DNA of 64,000 nucleotides from Myxococcota bacterium (GTDB lineage: Bacteria; Myxococcota_A; UBA9042; DTJE01): assembly GCA_017994695.1 (NCBI GenBank), contig JAGOKF010000007.1, positions 1 through 64,000 on the forward strand. The letters are read 5' to 3'. The translations under genes and the position numbers were made by a program. Numbering within the stretch: position 1 is the stretch's first letter; the number at the start of each line of letters is the position of its first letter. The notes beneath the pieces were generated by a model. The model had not been told where the DNA came from, did not search any database, and was given only the letters and a program-made list of their open reading frames with translations. Below are positions 39,811-48,667 of this stretch, piece by piece.

Positions 39811-42591
39811 TCACTCGCCGCCGGGCGTGCCGGGATCGGCCGGGGCGCCCGGGGCCGGGACCTCCGCCGGCGGCACCGGGCCGCCGGTTCCCGGGACGGT
39901 TTCCGGGGCCGCCGGGGCCGCGGTCGCCGGCGTCCCGGTCCCCGGTCCCGCGCCCTCGCCGTCCGTTCCCTGCTGGAAGGGGTCGTGGTCCAGGTCGTGG
40001 CTCTCGGGGGCCCCGACCCGGTCCACCTCCTCGAACCGGGACTGTTCCAGCAGTTCCCGGTCCTTCCGCACCCGGTCCATCGTCCGCCGGATGTCCTCCA
40101 GGAGCCCCGTCTTCTTGCGGTAGTCCACCGCCCCCTCCATCTCCTTCTTCCGGGTGGCCATGTACTCCGCGAACTGCCGCATCTCCTCCATCTTCTGCTC
40201 GTGGATGCGCCGCAGGTCCGACGGGTCCTCGATGATGTAGGGGGTGATGATCATCAGCAGGTTGCGCTTCTCGGTCCGTTTCGCGGTCTTGCGGAACAGC
40301 ACGCCCAGCACGGGGATGTCCCCCAGGAAGGGCACCTTGTCCACGCCCGTCACCTCGATGTCCCGGATCAGGCCGCCGATCACGACCGGCTGCTGGTCCC
40401 GGACGACCACCGTGTTGCTGACCTTCCGCTTCGACGTGGTGGGGCCCAGGCTGGCATCCAACGCCTCCACGTCGTCGATCTGCTGCTGGATCTGGAGGCG
40501 GACGAAGTTCGACTCGCTGATCTGGGGGGTGATCTTCAGCGTCAGGTCCACGTCGATGCGCTGGACGTAGGCCCCCATGCCGTAGCCGCCGTAGCCCCCG
40601 AGGAGACTGGTGGCCAGGCCTCCCAGGGCCGAGGTGCCCGTCGTGCCCGTGGTGCCGCCGAGGGTGCTCCCCAGCAGCCCCGAGGAGGACAGCAGGCCGG
40701 TCAGGTTGCCTCCCAGGCTGCTGGCCTGGTAGGGGATCTGCTTGCCGACCACGATCTCCGCCTCTTCGTTGTCCATCGTCAGGATGTGGGGCGTCGAGAG
40801 GATGTTCACGTCGGAGTTGGACTGGAAGGCCTGGATCAGGAAGCCGTAGGAGGGCAGCGCCAGGGCGCCCGCCGTGCTGCTGGACCCCGTGGTGCCCGTC
40901 GCCACGTCCACCAGGGGACCCGTGAGGCCGATCGCCAGGCCGCCCTTGTTCAACTGGTTCATGTCCAGGCCCGAAATCCCCAGGCCTCCCATGCCCAGCA
41001 GCAGGGGCACGCTGTTGCCGCCGATGTTGAAGGACGTCCCTCCACTGCCCGAGATCCCGACCTTCCGGTCCTTGTTCGAGGAGATCTCCATGATCACCGC
41101 CTCGACGTAAACCTGCTTCCGGCGCACGTCGAGCTGCTGGATGACCCGCTTGATGGACAGGTAGTCCTTCAGGCTCGCCTCGATCACGAGGCTGTTGGTG
41201 GGCTTGTGGGCGGTGATCCGCACCTCCCCGCTGAACAGGGATGCTGCCCCGCCGCCGGCCGAGGGCGCCGGACTGGCCGGCGCGGACCCGCCGCCTCCCT
41301 TGCCGCCCCCCTTCCGGGCCCCCGCCCCCGAGGCCAGGGCCTGGAGCGTCGAGGCGATGTCCTCGGCGGCGGCGTTCTCCAGGTAGTAGATGTGGATCTG
41401 CCCCTCCCCCTCGATGGGGGCGTCCATCCGGCGGAGCAACTGGTCGATGCGCAGGTAGGCCGCGGGGGTCGCCACGATGATCAGGGAGTTGGTCCGCTCG
41501 TCGGCGATGACCTTGGAGACCGACACGGGGCCCTCGATCTGGGCCCCCTCGACCGGCGTCCCCTGGCCCTGGGGTCCGGCGGGCTGCCCGGCGGCCGGGG
41601 CCCGGGTCGCCGTCGTCCCCTTGCCCCCGGCCTTGTCCCCGAACAGCGTGGTGACCAGGTTGGCCATCTCGGCTGCGCTGGCGTACTGGATCGGGCGCAC
41701 CCAGATCTTCTCCTTCCCGGTCGGGACGTCCAGTTCGGCAACGAACTGGAGGATGCGGTTCACGTTGCGTCCCAGATCCGTGATGATCAGGCTGTTGCCC
41801 GGCGGGTAGGAGGTGATGTCCCCCGCGCCGGTCTTGAACTTGGACACCACGGGCTCCAGCGTCTTCACGTCGATGTAGCGCAGCGGGACGATGCGGGTCA
41901 CCAGCCGGTCCTCGTCGGGCACCGCGTCCCGGCTGCCGTAGAGGGGCACCGGCTCGGTCTTCGCCTTGGCCGTTTCCACGATCTTGTAGAAGGGACCCGC
42001 CGGGACCACCGTGAGGCCGTTGACGTCCAGGGCCGACAGGAAGGCCCGGTAGGCCTCGTACACGGTCACCTTGGTGGTCGAAAGGATCGTGATGGTCTTG
42101 CCGGCCTTCATGTTGGCGGCGACGATGTAGTTCCGCTGGGTGATGCAGGCGATGAACTTCACGACGTCCCAGAGGGGGGCCTCCTCGAAGTCCAGGCTGA
42201 CCCTGGCGTTCAGCGGCATCGCGACGCACCGCTCGTCCCCTTGGAAGTTGGTCTTGAAGGTCACGGTCTCCTGGGTCTCCTCGGCGGGAACCGCCGCCGG
42301 AGCGGAGGCCGTCCGGCCTCCCCGGGCACCGGCCGCGGCGCCGGAAGCCGCCGCGGGAGCCGCCGCCGGTCCTCCGGACGAAGGGCCCGGGGACTGGGCG
42401 GGTGCCGCCTGGGGCGGGGTCGCCTGCCCGGGAATCGCCGGGGGCGGCAGCGTCCGCGTCCGGGGAAGCACCCCCGTTCCCGTCGCCGGCCTGGGCTTCT
42501 TCTCCTGGGCCGCCAGGGACCCCTGTCCAAGGGGGAAGACCAGCAACGCAGCGATCGCGCCGGCCAGCCGTACCATCCCGATCCGCTTCAT
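39811..42591 (-). CDS. gspD: Type II secretion outer-membrane secretin GspD
   Basis: Length 926 residues, longer than the usual 650-750. It has a signal peptide (1-28), then an Ala/Pro/Gly-rich linker (about 30-120). The N0 domain (LDFEEAPLWDVVKFIACIT) and three N1-N3 repeats follow (SLIITDLGRNVNRILQFV; NSLIIVATPAAYLRI; NSLVIEASLKDYLSIKRV), with a Gly-rich loop in N3. The secretin barrel (about 520-790) has VEAVIMEISSN, PHILTMDNEEAEI and VVIGGLIRD. The C-terminal tail is charged and then Ala/Pro/Thr-rich. It forms the outer-membrane gate. Starts after GGAGGGATTC. Confidence 0.96.
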   Translation of the reverse strand: MKRIGMVRLAGAIAALLVFPLGQGSLAAQEKKPRPATGTGVLPRTRTLPPPAIPGQATPPQAAPAQSPGPSSGGPAAAPAAASGAAAGARGGRTASAPAAVPAEETQETVTFKTNFQGDERCVAMPLNARVSLDFEEAPLWDVVKFIACITQRNYIVAANMKAGKTITILSTTKVTVYEAYRAFLSALDVNGLTVVPAGPFYKIVETAKAKTEPVPLYGSRDAVPDEDRLVTRIVPLRYIDVKTLEPVVSKFKTGAGDITSYPPGNSLIITDLGRNVNRILQFVAELDVPTGKEKIWVRPIQYASAAEMANLVTTLFGDKAGGKGTTATRAPAAGQPAGPQGQGTPVEGAQIEGPVSVSKVIADERTNSLIIVATPAAYLRIDQLLRRMDAPIEGEGQIHIYYLENAAAEDIASTLQALASGAGARKGGGKGGGGSAPASPAPSAGGGAASLFSGEVRITAHKPTNSLVIEASLKDYLSIKRVIQQLDVRRKQVYVEAVIMEISSNKDRKVGISGSGGTSFNIGGNSVPLLLGMGGLGISGLDMNQLNKGGLAIGLTGPLVDVATGTTGSSSTAGALALPSYGFLIQAFQSNSDVNILSTPHILTMDNEEAEIVVGKQIPYQASSLGGNLTGLLSSSGLLGSTLGGTTGTTGTSALGGLATSLLGGYGGYGMGAYVQRIDVDLTLKITPQISESNFVRLQIQQQIDDVEALDASLGPTTSKRKVSNTVVVRDQQPVVIGGLIRDIEVTGVDKVPFLGDIPVLGVLFRKTAKRTEKRNLLMIITPYIIEDPSDLRRIHEQKMEEMRQFAEYMATRKKEMEGAVDYRKKTGLLEDIRRTMDRVRKDRELLEQSRFEEVDRVGAPESHDLDHDPFQQGTDGEGAGPGTGTPATAAPAAPETVPGTGGPVPPAEVPAPGAPADPGTPGGE

Positions 42592-42633
42592 GAATCCCTC
42601 CGCTCCGGGAGCCCCGCGACGGCCCCGTGTCCC

Positions 42634-43563
42634 CTACTTGATCTGGTAGGTCAGCGTCACCTTCTGTCCCCGGCGCTCGATGTCCAGGGCGATGTTGCTG
42701 CTGCTCCGCAACTGCTCGAACAGTTCGATGGCCTTGTTCGGCGTGTCGATCTCCGATCCGTTGACCCGCCGGATCAGGTCCCCCGACTCCAGGCCGATGG
42801 CCCGGTAGAGGCTGTCGGGCCGGACGCCCACGAGCCGGAACCCGGCGTAGCGCCCTCCCTCGTAGTTCGGCACGATCCGGGCCTGCATCCCCAGTTTCGA
42901 TAGATCCTGGAGATTCTCCTCCAGCATCCCGCGGTCCACCTGGTACTCGTTGGCCCCGGTCTTCTTGACCCCCTTGGAGAAGTCGCTTCCGGGAGCGGGG
43001 GTCGAGGGCGCAGGGGTACCGGGCCCGGCGGAGGCCACGGGCCGGGGAGCGGGCTTGTCGGCCCCCTTGGGGTCCCAGAGCCGGACGACCTTCCGGTTCT
43101 CCCCCTCCTGGAGCACGATGTAGCGGGGGGCGATCTCCACGACCTCGGCCCGGTCGGCCACCAGCACCCCGATCCGGACCAGCCGGGAGGTCCCGTCCAC
43201 CCGGATCGTGGCCAGGGACCACTCCCGGGGAACGGCCACCAGCGTGGCCAGCAGGTCCACGTTGAGCCCCTCCAGGCCCTGCCCGGCGCCGGGCTGTTCC
43301 TCCCCCTCCTCCTCGACCACCGGCTCGGGCGGCTCGCCGTCGAACAGGTTCCGGTCCCCCAGGATCGACAGGAGGGAGGGCGCGGGATCGGGCTTCACGG
43401 GACGGGAGGCGGCCCCGGTCTCTGCCTTGGGGGCGGCTGGCGCCGAGGGCTTCAGCAGCACCACCGCGGCGACCTCCCCGGCCAGGCCGGCCGCCAGGGC
43501 CGAGGAGACGCCCAGCGCCAGCAGGTGGACCACCCAGAAATGCCGCCTCAGGAAGTCCTGCAT
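42634..43563 (-). CDS. gspC: Type II secretion protein GspC with PDZ domain
   Basis: Length 309 residues. A single N-terminal membrane segment (HLLALGVSSALAAGLAGEVAAVVLL) is followed by a Pro/Ala linker and the HR domain (ILGDRNLFDGEPPEP; LLATLVAVPREWSLATI). A C-terminal PDZ domain (about 215-309: GFRLVGVRPDSLYRAIGLESGDLIRRVNG) completes it. GspC links the inner platform to GspD. It is the first gene of the operon and starts after GGGGGAAGACCGG. Confidence 0.94.
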   Translation of the reverse strand: MQDFLRRHFWVVHLLALGVSSALAAGLAGEVAAVVLLKPSAPAAPKAETGAASRPVKPDPAPSLLSILGDRNLFDGEPPEPVVEEEGEEQPGAGQGLEGLNVDLLATLVAVPREWSLATIRVDGTSRLVRIGVLVADRAEVVEIAPRYIVLQEGENRKVVRLWDPKGADKPAPRPVASAGPGTPAPSTPAPGSDFSKGVKKTGANEYQVDRGMLEENLQDLSKLGMQARIVPNYEGGRYAGFRLVGVRPDSLYRAIGLESGDLIRRVNGSEIDTPNKAIELFEQLRSSSNIALDIERRGQKVTLTYQIK

Positions 43564-43915
43564 CCGGTCTTCCCCCTTCGTCCCGAAAGGACCCGGGGCG
43601 ATTCCTGCAAGCCTCATACCATCCGCGTTTCCCGGAAGGGGACGACCCGGAGCCCGGTCGGAAGGCGGTTCCCGGAGCCCGCCAGGGGGAACCGGTCGGC
43701 TCGGCCCGGACCGGGGGATGACATTTTGGCACCGGCCCTTCCAGGAACGGGTCCAGGTTGACAGTCCCGGGAGCCGAGGCCTCCCTGTCGGGGGACGGTT
43801 CCGCCGCCCCCCGGGCGGAGGCCGAGAGGACCTTCCCCCGGCCGAACGGTGACGTCCCCCATTCCCTTTGCCCCGGACCGGCGGAAACCCCATAATGAGT
43901 TCCCTGGAGGGTTCC
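43564..43915. other. Divergent intergenic region, gspC / TIG lipoprotein
   Basis: About 350 bases without a gene. The side facing gspC has a TGG-TATGAG extended -10-like element on the minus strand near 43614-43622 but no -35. A short inverted repeat (43692-43697 with 43709-43714) lies in the middle. It must carry the promoter of the twelve-gene secretion operon. I could not pin it down with confidence. Confidence 0.4.
43867..43896 (+). promoter_or_regulatory. Candidate promoter for the TIG-repeat lipoprotein
   Basis: TTTGCC (43867-43872) and CATAAT (43891-43896) are 18 bases apart, 20 bases before the chosen ATG. The -10 matches five of six consensus bases. The -35 is weak. Confidence 0.4.
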
Positions 43916-46900
43916 ATGATGCCCGCCGTCCGCCTCCTTCCCTTCCTGCTGCTGGCGGCCGCAGGCTGTTCCCTGAACGATCTCCCCCACGGGGGCGGCA
44001 CGCTGGATGCCTTCTCGGGAACGGACACGGGCGATCCGTCGGACACGCTCGGGAACCGGGACCCGGGTCCACCCGGCCTGTCGATCGCGACGGTGATCCC
44101 CCCCCGGGGCCCGGTGGCCGGGGGGACGCGCATCGAGGTGACGGGGACCGGCTTCCAGCAGGGCTGCACGGTGCTCGTGGGATCCGTCGAGGCCTCGGAG
44201 GTCCTGGTCACCAACGACACGACGATCCGGGCGAGAACCCCTCCCCACCCGGCAGGCTTCGTCCCGATCACGGTGGTCTGGCCGGATCGGCGACTGGTCC
44301 GGGTGGAACGGGCCTTCTTCTACGAGGCGACGGTGGAGGTCCTGGAGGTGCTCCCCGGCGAGGGGCCCTCCTCGGGCGGCACGCCCCTGTCGGTCCGCGG
44401 CCACGGCTTCACGCCCGAAACCCGCCTGCTGATCGGCGGCCGGCAGGCCCAGGACGTCCAGGTCCTGGACCAGGACCGGATCATCGGGGTCACGCCGCCG
44501 GGCCGGGCGGGCCTCCGGGAGGTCCGGGTGGTCAACGACTCGGGAGATGCCAGCCTCCGCAGGGGATTCCGCTACCACGATCGCCCGGTGGTGCGTGCCT
44601 GCGACCCGCCGGTGGTGGAATCGCCCTTCGCCGGGGAGGTCCGCCTGGAAGGTTCGGGTCTGGTCGGCGCCCGGATCCGGTTCTCTTCGGGGGATCCCGG
44701 GGAGGTCGGGGAGGCCGAGGACTCCCTCCGGGTCTTCCGGATGACCCTGCCGGATCCGGCGACGGTGGACGCCGCCGCCGACAGTCCCGGAGGAACCGCC
44801 ACGAGGCCCGCCTGCGTGGTGGCCCTGCCCGGCGGATCCCTGGTCCCCGACACCCCGAGGGTGCTGGCGATCCATCCCCGGGAAGGCTTCGCGAGGGGAG
44901 GAGACGAGGCGATCCTGACGGTCATCGGCCTGGAGGGATACGTCCCCGAGTTGCTGTCCGTCCGCTTCGGAGGCCGGGAGGCCACCCTGGAAGCGGTGGA
45001 AGGCGGAGGACGGACGATCCGGGTCCGGACGCCACCCGGGGCCCTGGGGGTCGCGGACGTGGAGGTGGCCGGTCCCCCGGGAAGCGGATGGCTCCCCGGC
45101 GGATGGCGCTACCTGCCGGACGTGGTCCTGGAAGCGGTGAGCCCTGACCGCGGTCCCCTGGAAGGGGGGATCGAGGTCGGGATCACCGGCCGGGGCCTCG
45201 ACCAGGTGCAGGAGATCTTCGTGGGGGCCCGACCGGCATCCATCGTGGCCGGCCCCTCCCCGACGGGGGTCCGGGTCCGCATCGGGCCGTCGAGCCCCGG
45301 CCGCCGGGACGTCCGGGCGGTGACGGCCTGGGGACGGGAGGTCGTGCTTCCGGGAGCCTTCGTCTACGGGGACCGGGAACGGGATCTGGTGGCCGTGAGT
45401 CCCTCCCAGGGGTCCTGGGCCGGAGGCGACCTGGTATCGCTGGTGGGATCGGGCCTGGACCCCGACGTGCTGGTGATCTTCGGGGGCAGGGCCGCGACGG
45501 TGCTCGATGCCGGGGACCCCGCCCGCCTGGTGGTCCGGACCCCCCGAGCCGATGCTCCCGGACCGGCGGACGTCGAGGTGCGCTGGCCCGACGGCACAAG
45601 GCGGGTCCTTCCCTCGGCCTTCCGCTACTTCGACCCGGCGGGCTACCTGGGAGGCGTCTGGGGGGACTCCATCGCCGGTTCGGTGCACGTCACCGTGGCC
45701 GACTCCCAGACCGGCCGCCCGGTGCCGGAAGCCTTCGTGATGCTGGGCGCCGATCCCGCCACGCCGTTCCGGGACCGCACCGACGACCGGGGGCAGGTCA
45801 CCTTCTCCGACGAGGACCTGTCGGGTCCCCTCCAGGTCACGGCCACCCGGGAGGACTACTCGGTGTCGATGCTGGCGGGCGTCGACGCCGAGAACCTGAC
45901 CCTCTTTATCGACACCACGATTCCCAGCGAGGGCGGCGGCGGTTCCCCGGGGACCACCCTGAGCCCGGGAATCGTCACCGGCACCGTGCGCGGGGTGGAC
46001 AAGCACCTGCTGGCGCCGCCGGCCTCCTGCGCGGACCGGGCGCTGGTCCACCCGGTGCTCTGCTCGCCGTGCAGCACCGACGGCGACTGCGGGTCCGGGG
46101 CCTTCTGCGCCTCCACCGGAGGAGGGGGCTTCCACTGCGCCACCGAGTGCCTCCGGCAGCAGGACTGCCCCGACGGGTACGCCTGCCAGCAGGGAACCGG
46201 GGGCCGGAACGGCTGCCTGCCGGCCATCGGCCGCCCGGAGATCTCCTGCGGAACCTCGGTCCGGGGACCCTTCAGTTCCCTGCGGAACCTCGGCCCCGGG
46301 TCGGTTGTCGGGCCCGAGGGGACCTATGCCCTCTCGACGCGCCTGGGGGACCTGGCGATCTACTGCGTGGGCGGGGTGCGGCGCTTCGACACCGGCGCCT
46401 TCGATCCCGTGGCCCTGGGGGTCGTCCGGCACGTCCCGGTCTCGTCGGCCCGGGTCACCGAGGGCATCGACGTCCCGCTGGACATCCCCCTGGACCGGGA
46501 GATCGAGATCCGGCTGGTGGATGCCCCCGGGGGAAGGGACGGCCCCAACCAGCACCAGGTCCTGGTGGCCCTAGACCTGGGATCCGACGGCGTGATCCGG
46601 ATCTGGGACACGATCGTGACGGTGGACGGGGAACGGATGCGCCTGAAGGGCCTGCCCCGGGACCTCGCGGGCCCCCTGGCCGACGCGGTGTACTACGTGT
46701 ACGGGGAGGCCGCCTCCGGGACGTCCGATTCCCTGCCCTACTCGGCGGTGGAGATCCCCGACTGGCGGCCGGGAGGATCCCAGGGGATCGTCCAGGTCTC
46801 CCGGGAGGGCGCGCGACCCCTGTCCCCGGAGATTCTTCCCGACCCCCTGGGAGCCTGTCCCCGGCCCGAGGGCGGAGGGTTCCTGGTGGGGGCCCGGGGC

Positions 46901-48001
46901 CGGGTCTGGTCCCTGTCTTCCGAGGGCGAGGTGGTCCCGGTGGCCTCCCTGGGGACCCTGGCCCTTCGTGCCTGCGCCTTCCGGGACGGGGTGCTGCTGG
47001 CGGCCGGCGATGCCGGGACCGTCTGGCGCCTCGGAACCGGAGGGGAGGTTTCCCGGGAGGCCGTTCCCGGATCCCCGGACCTGGAGGCGGTGGCCCTGAC
47101 CTCCGACGGAAGGGCCTGGGTGGCCGGGAACGGAAGCCTGCTGGCCCGGGATCCGGACGGCCGCTGGACGCCGGTTCCCTACGGGGCGGCCGATCCCATC
47201 CGGGCGCTGGCGACGCTGGCCGACGACACGGTGATCGGAGTGGGGGACCGGGGCCTCGTGGTCCGGATCGCCGGGAATGCGGCCCGGGTCCTCCGGCCGG
47301 CCCCCACCGACCGGGACCTCCTGGGGATCGGAACCGTGCTGGGACTGCCGCTGCTGGTGGGAAGCCGCGGAACCGCCCTGCTGGGCGACGGCGAGGGCAC
47401 CTTCCTGGCCCTGGACACGGGCGTCCGCCAGGACCTCCGAAGCGTCGCCCTGCTGCCCGACGGCGCCATCGTGCTGGGGGGGACCGCCGGCGCGCTGGTC
47501 CGGGTGGACGAGGCCACCGCCTCGTCCCTGTCCCTTCCCACGGTCCAGGGCGAGGTGGTCGCCCTGCTGCCCGGGTCCGGGGGGACCCTGACGGCCGTGG
47601 TGGCCGACCGCCTGACCCTGGGTCCCTTCCTCCAGATCCCCCGGTTCCAGGACCCCCTCCCGGCGTTTCCCTGGGGAACCCGGCGGCTCGTCTGGACCCT
47701 GGACGGCCCCCCCTGGCCCTCGTTCCAGTCGTTCCGGATCTACGGCCTGAAGGGGGGATCCCAGTGGGCCATCTCCGCCGCCCCCTTCGTCCGGCGGATC
47801 GACCTGCCGGACCTCCGGGCCGCCTCCCCGGTCGTCTCCCCCTCCCTGCCGGCCCTGCCGGACCTTCCCTCGGGGACCGTCGTGGTGCGGCTGCTGGGCA
47901 TCGCCCTGGAGGGCTTCCAAGCAGACCAGTGGGACGAGGCGAGCCTGTCGTCGCTTCCCTGGAAGGGATGGGTGGTCCAGGCGATCCGGACCATGCGCTG
48001 A
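43916..48001 (+). CDS. Large TIG-repeat / propeller lipoprotein
   Basis: Length 1361 residues from an ATG preceded by TGGAGGG. The signal ends in the lipobox LAAAGC, then an Asp/Gly/Pro-rich linker. Residues about 50-580 hold five to six IPT/TIG immunoglobulin-like repeats (GPVAGGTRIEVTGTGF and similar). A carboxypeptidase-regulatory-like domain follows (about 588-665: VTVADSQTGRPVPEAFVML). A cysteine-rich EGF-like stretch lies at about 700-780. A beta-propeller of BNR/YCF48-like blades (GGFLVGARGRVWSLSSEG; GVLLAAGDAGTVWRL) covers about 980-1235. It is an extracellular, multi-domain surface protein. Binding or structural work is likely and no catalytic site is visible. It is divergent from the secretion operon. 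Confidence 0.85.
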   Translation: MMPAVRLLPFLLLAAAGCSLNDLPHGGGTLDAFSGTDTGDPSDTLGNRDPGPPGLSIATVIPPRGPVAGGTRIEVTGTGFQQGCTVLVGSVEASEVLVTNDTTIRARTPPHPAGFVPITVVWPDRRLVRVERAFFYEATVEVLEVLPGEGPSSGGTPLSVRGHGFTPETRLLIGGRQAQDVQVLDQDRIIGVTPPGRAGLREVRVVNDSGDASLRRGFRYHDRPVVRACDPPVVESPFAGEVRLEGSGLVGARIRFSSGDPGEVGEAEDSLRVFRMTLPDPATVDAAADSPGGTATRPACVVALPGGSLVPDTPRVLAIHPREGFARGGDEAILTVIGLEGYVPELLSVRFGGREATLEAVEGGGRTIRVRTPPGALGVADVEVAGPPGSGWLPGGWRYLPDVVLEAVSPDRGPLEGGIEVGITGRGLDQVQEIFVGARPASIVAGPSPTGVRVRIGPSSPGRRDVRAVTAWGREVVLPGAFVYGDRERDLVAVSPSQGSWAGGDLVSLVGSGLDPDVLVIFGGRAATVLDAGDPARLVVRTPRADAPGPADVEVRWPDGTRRVLPSAFRYFDPAGYLGGVWGDSIAGSVHVTVADSQTGRPVPEAFVMLGADPATPFRDRTDDRGQVTFSDEDLSGPLQVTATREDYSVSMLAGVDAENLTLFIDTTIPSEGGGGSPGTTLSPGIVTGTVRGVDKHLLAPPASCADRALVHPVLCSPCSTDGDCGSGAFCASTGGGGFHCATECLRQQDCPDGYACQQGTGGRNGCLPAIGRPEISCGTSVRGPFSSLRNLGPGSVVGPEGTYALSTRLGDLAIYCVGGVRRFDTGAFDPVALGVVRHVPVSSARVTEGIDVPLDIPLDREIEIRLVDAPGGRDGPNQHQVLVALDLGSDGVIRIWDTIVTVDGERMRLKGLPRDLAGPLADAVYYVYGEAASGTSDSLPYSAVEIPDWRPGGSQGIVQVSREGARPLSPEILPDPLGACPRPEGGGFLVGARGRVWSLSSEGEVVPVASLGTLALRACAFRDGVLLAAGDAGTVWRLGTGGEVSREAVPGSPDLEAVALTSDGRAWVAGNGSLLARDPDGRWTPVPYGAADPIRALATLADDTVIGVGDRGLVVRIAGNAARVLRPAPTDRDLLGIGTVLGLPLLVGSRGTALLGDGEGTFLALDTGVRQDLRSVALLPDGAIVLGGTAGALVRVDEATASSLSLPTVQGEVVALLPGSGGTLTAVVADRLTLGPFLQIPRFQDPLPAFPWGTRRLVWTLDGPPWPSFQSFRIYGLKGGSQWAISAAPFVRRIDLPDLRAASPVVSPSLPALPDLPSGTVVVRLLGIALEGFQADQWDEASLSSLPWKGWVVQAIRTMR

Positions 48002-48043
48002 ACTTCCCGGGGCCCGCGAGAGGCCGGGACCGAGGGACGGGCG

Positions 48044-48640
48044 TCAGCGGTGCCGGCGCTTCTTCCGCTTCTTCGAGGCATCCCCGGGCACCATCGCGAC
48101 GGTCGGGGTCCCGGACGGCTCGTCCTCCGGTCCGCCTTCCTCGGTGTCGGGAGGCACCTCCAGCACCCGGGTCGCCTCCTCCACGGCCTCGCCGGGAACC
48201 GCCTCGAAGGCCATCGTCGGGGTCCCGCCGCCCTCCTCCGCGACCTCGGGAGGCACCTCCAGCACCCGGGTCGCCTCCTCGGGGGTCTCCCCGGGAACCG
48301 CCTCGAAGGCCATCGTCGGGGTCCCGCCGCCTTCCTCCGCGGCCTCGGGAGGCACCTCCAGCATCCGGGTCGCCTCCTCCTCGCCCGCGGTGGCCGGCGA
48401 CGGGGCAGGGGCCTCCGGCGCCAGGGGAACCGTGAACAGCACGGTCGGCTCGTCGGGCGCCTCCTCCGGACCGGCAGTCGGCCCGGTCACCGGCGCCGGG
48501 GGGGCACTGGCGACCCGGTCGCCCAGGGACCGGGAGGCGTACCGCTCGACAAAGCGATCCAGGATCTCCTCCCCCGAGGGAGGGGTCCGGTGGCGTTCCA
48601 GCAGGGGCAGGGACAGGGGTTCGGACAGCAGGTCACTCAT
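48044..48640 (-). CDS. Hypothetical low-complexity protein with TPT repeats and a basic tail
   Basis: Length 198 residues. No signal or membrane segment. The N-terminal 45 residues form the only ordered-looking part (EEILDRFVERYASRSLGDRV). Residues 88-170 are two and a half copies of a 33-residue unit (EEATRVLEVPPE, GGGTPTMAFEAVPGE), Glu/Pro/Thr-rich and probably unstructured. The end is strongly basic (KKRKKRRHR). The repeated ATRxLEV and TPTMAF Thr sites look like possible phosphothreonine docking sites, but no kinase or FHA gene is adjacent. It lies just upstream of the end of the TIG lipoprotein and 27 bases downstream of alaS on the same strand. Confidence 0.72.
   Translation of the reverse strand: MSDLLSEPLSLPLLERHRTPPSGEEILDRFVERYASRSLGDRVASAPPAPVTGPTAGPEEAPDEPTVLFTVPLAPEAPAPSPATAGEEEATRMLEVPPEAAEEGGGTPTMAFEAVPGETPEEATRVLEVPPEVAEEGGGTPTMAFEAVPGEAVEEATRVLEVPPDTEEGGPEDEPSGTPTVAMVPGDASKKRKKRRHR
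48131..48379 (-). repeat. 99-bp tandem repeat, two and a half copies
   Basis: In-frame DNA repeat inside the gene at 48044. Units run 48379-48281 and 48280-48182, with a partial copy to 48131. The two full units are nearly identical, with only a few third-position and single-codon changes, which suggests recent duplication or gene conversion. Confidence 0.85.
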
Positions 48641-48667
48641 CGTCCACTCCAGCCACGGAAGGCCCGG

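Noticed and set aside
43727-43742. A sigma54-like TGGCAC element before the secretion operon / lipoprotein
   Set aside because: The -12 part does not carry the required GC at the right spacing.
43758-43763. A perfect TTGACA box
   Set aside because: No -10-like sequence lies 16-18 bases downstream on the same strand.
39755-46555. A 2266-codon minus-strand frame across gspD and the TIG lipoprotein
   Set aside because: It overlaps several well-supported genes in other frames. Absence of stops is expected at this GC content.
48002-48043. Terminator between the TIG lipoprotein and the TPT-repeat gene
   Set aside because: The stem is interrupted and no T-run follows; not convincing.
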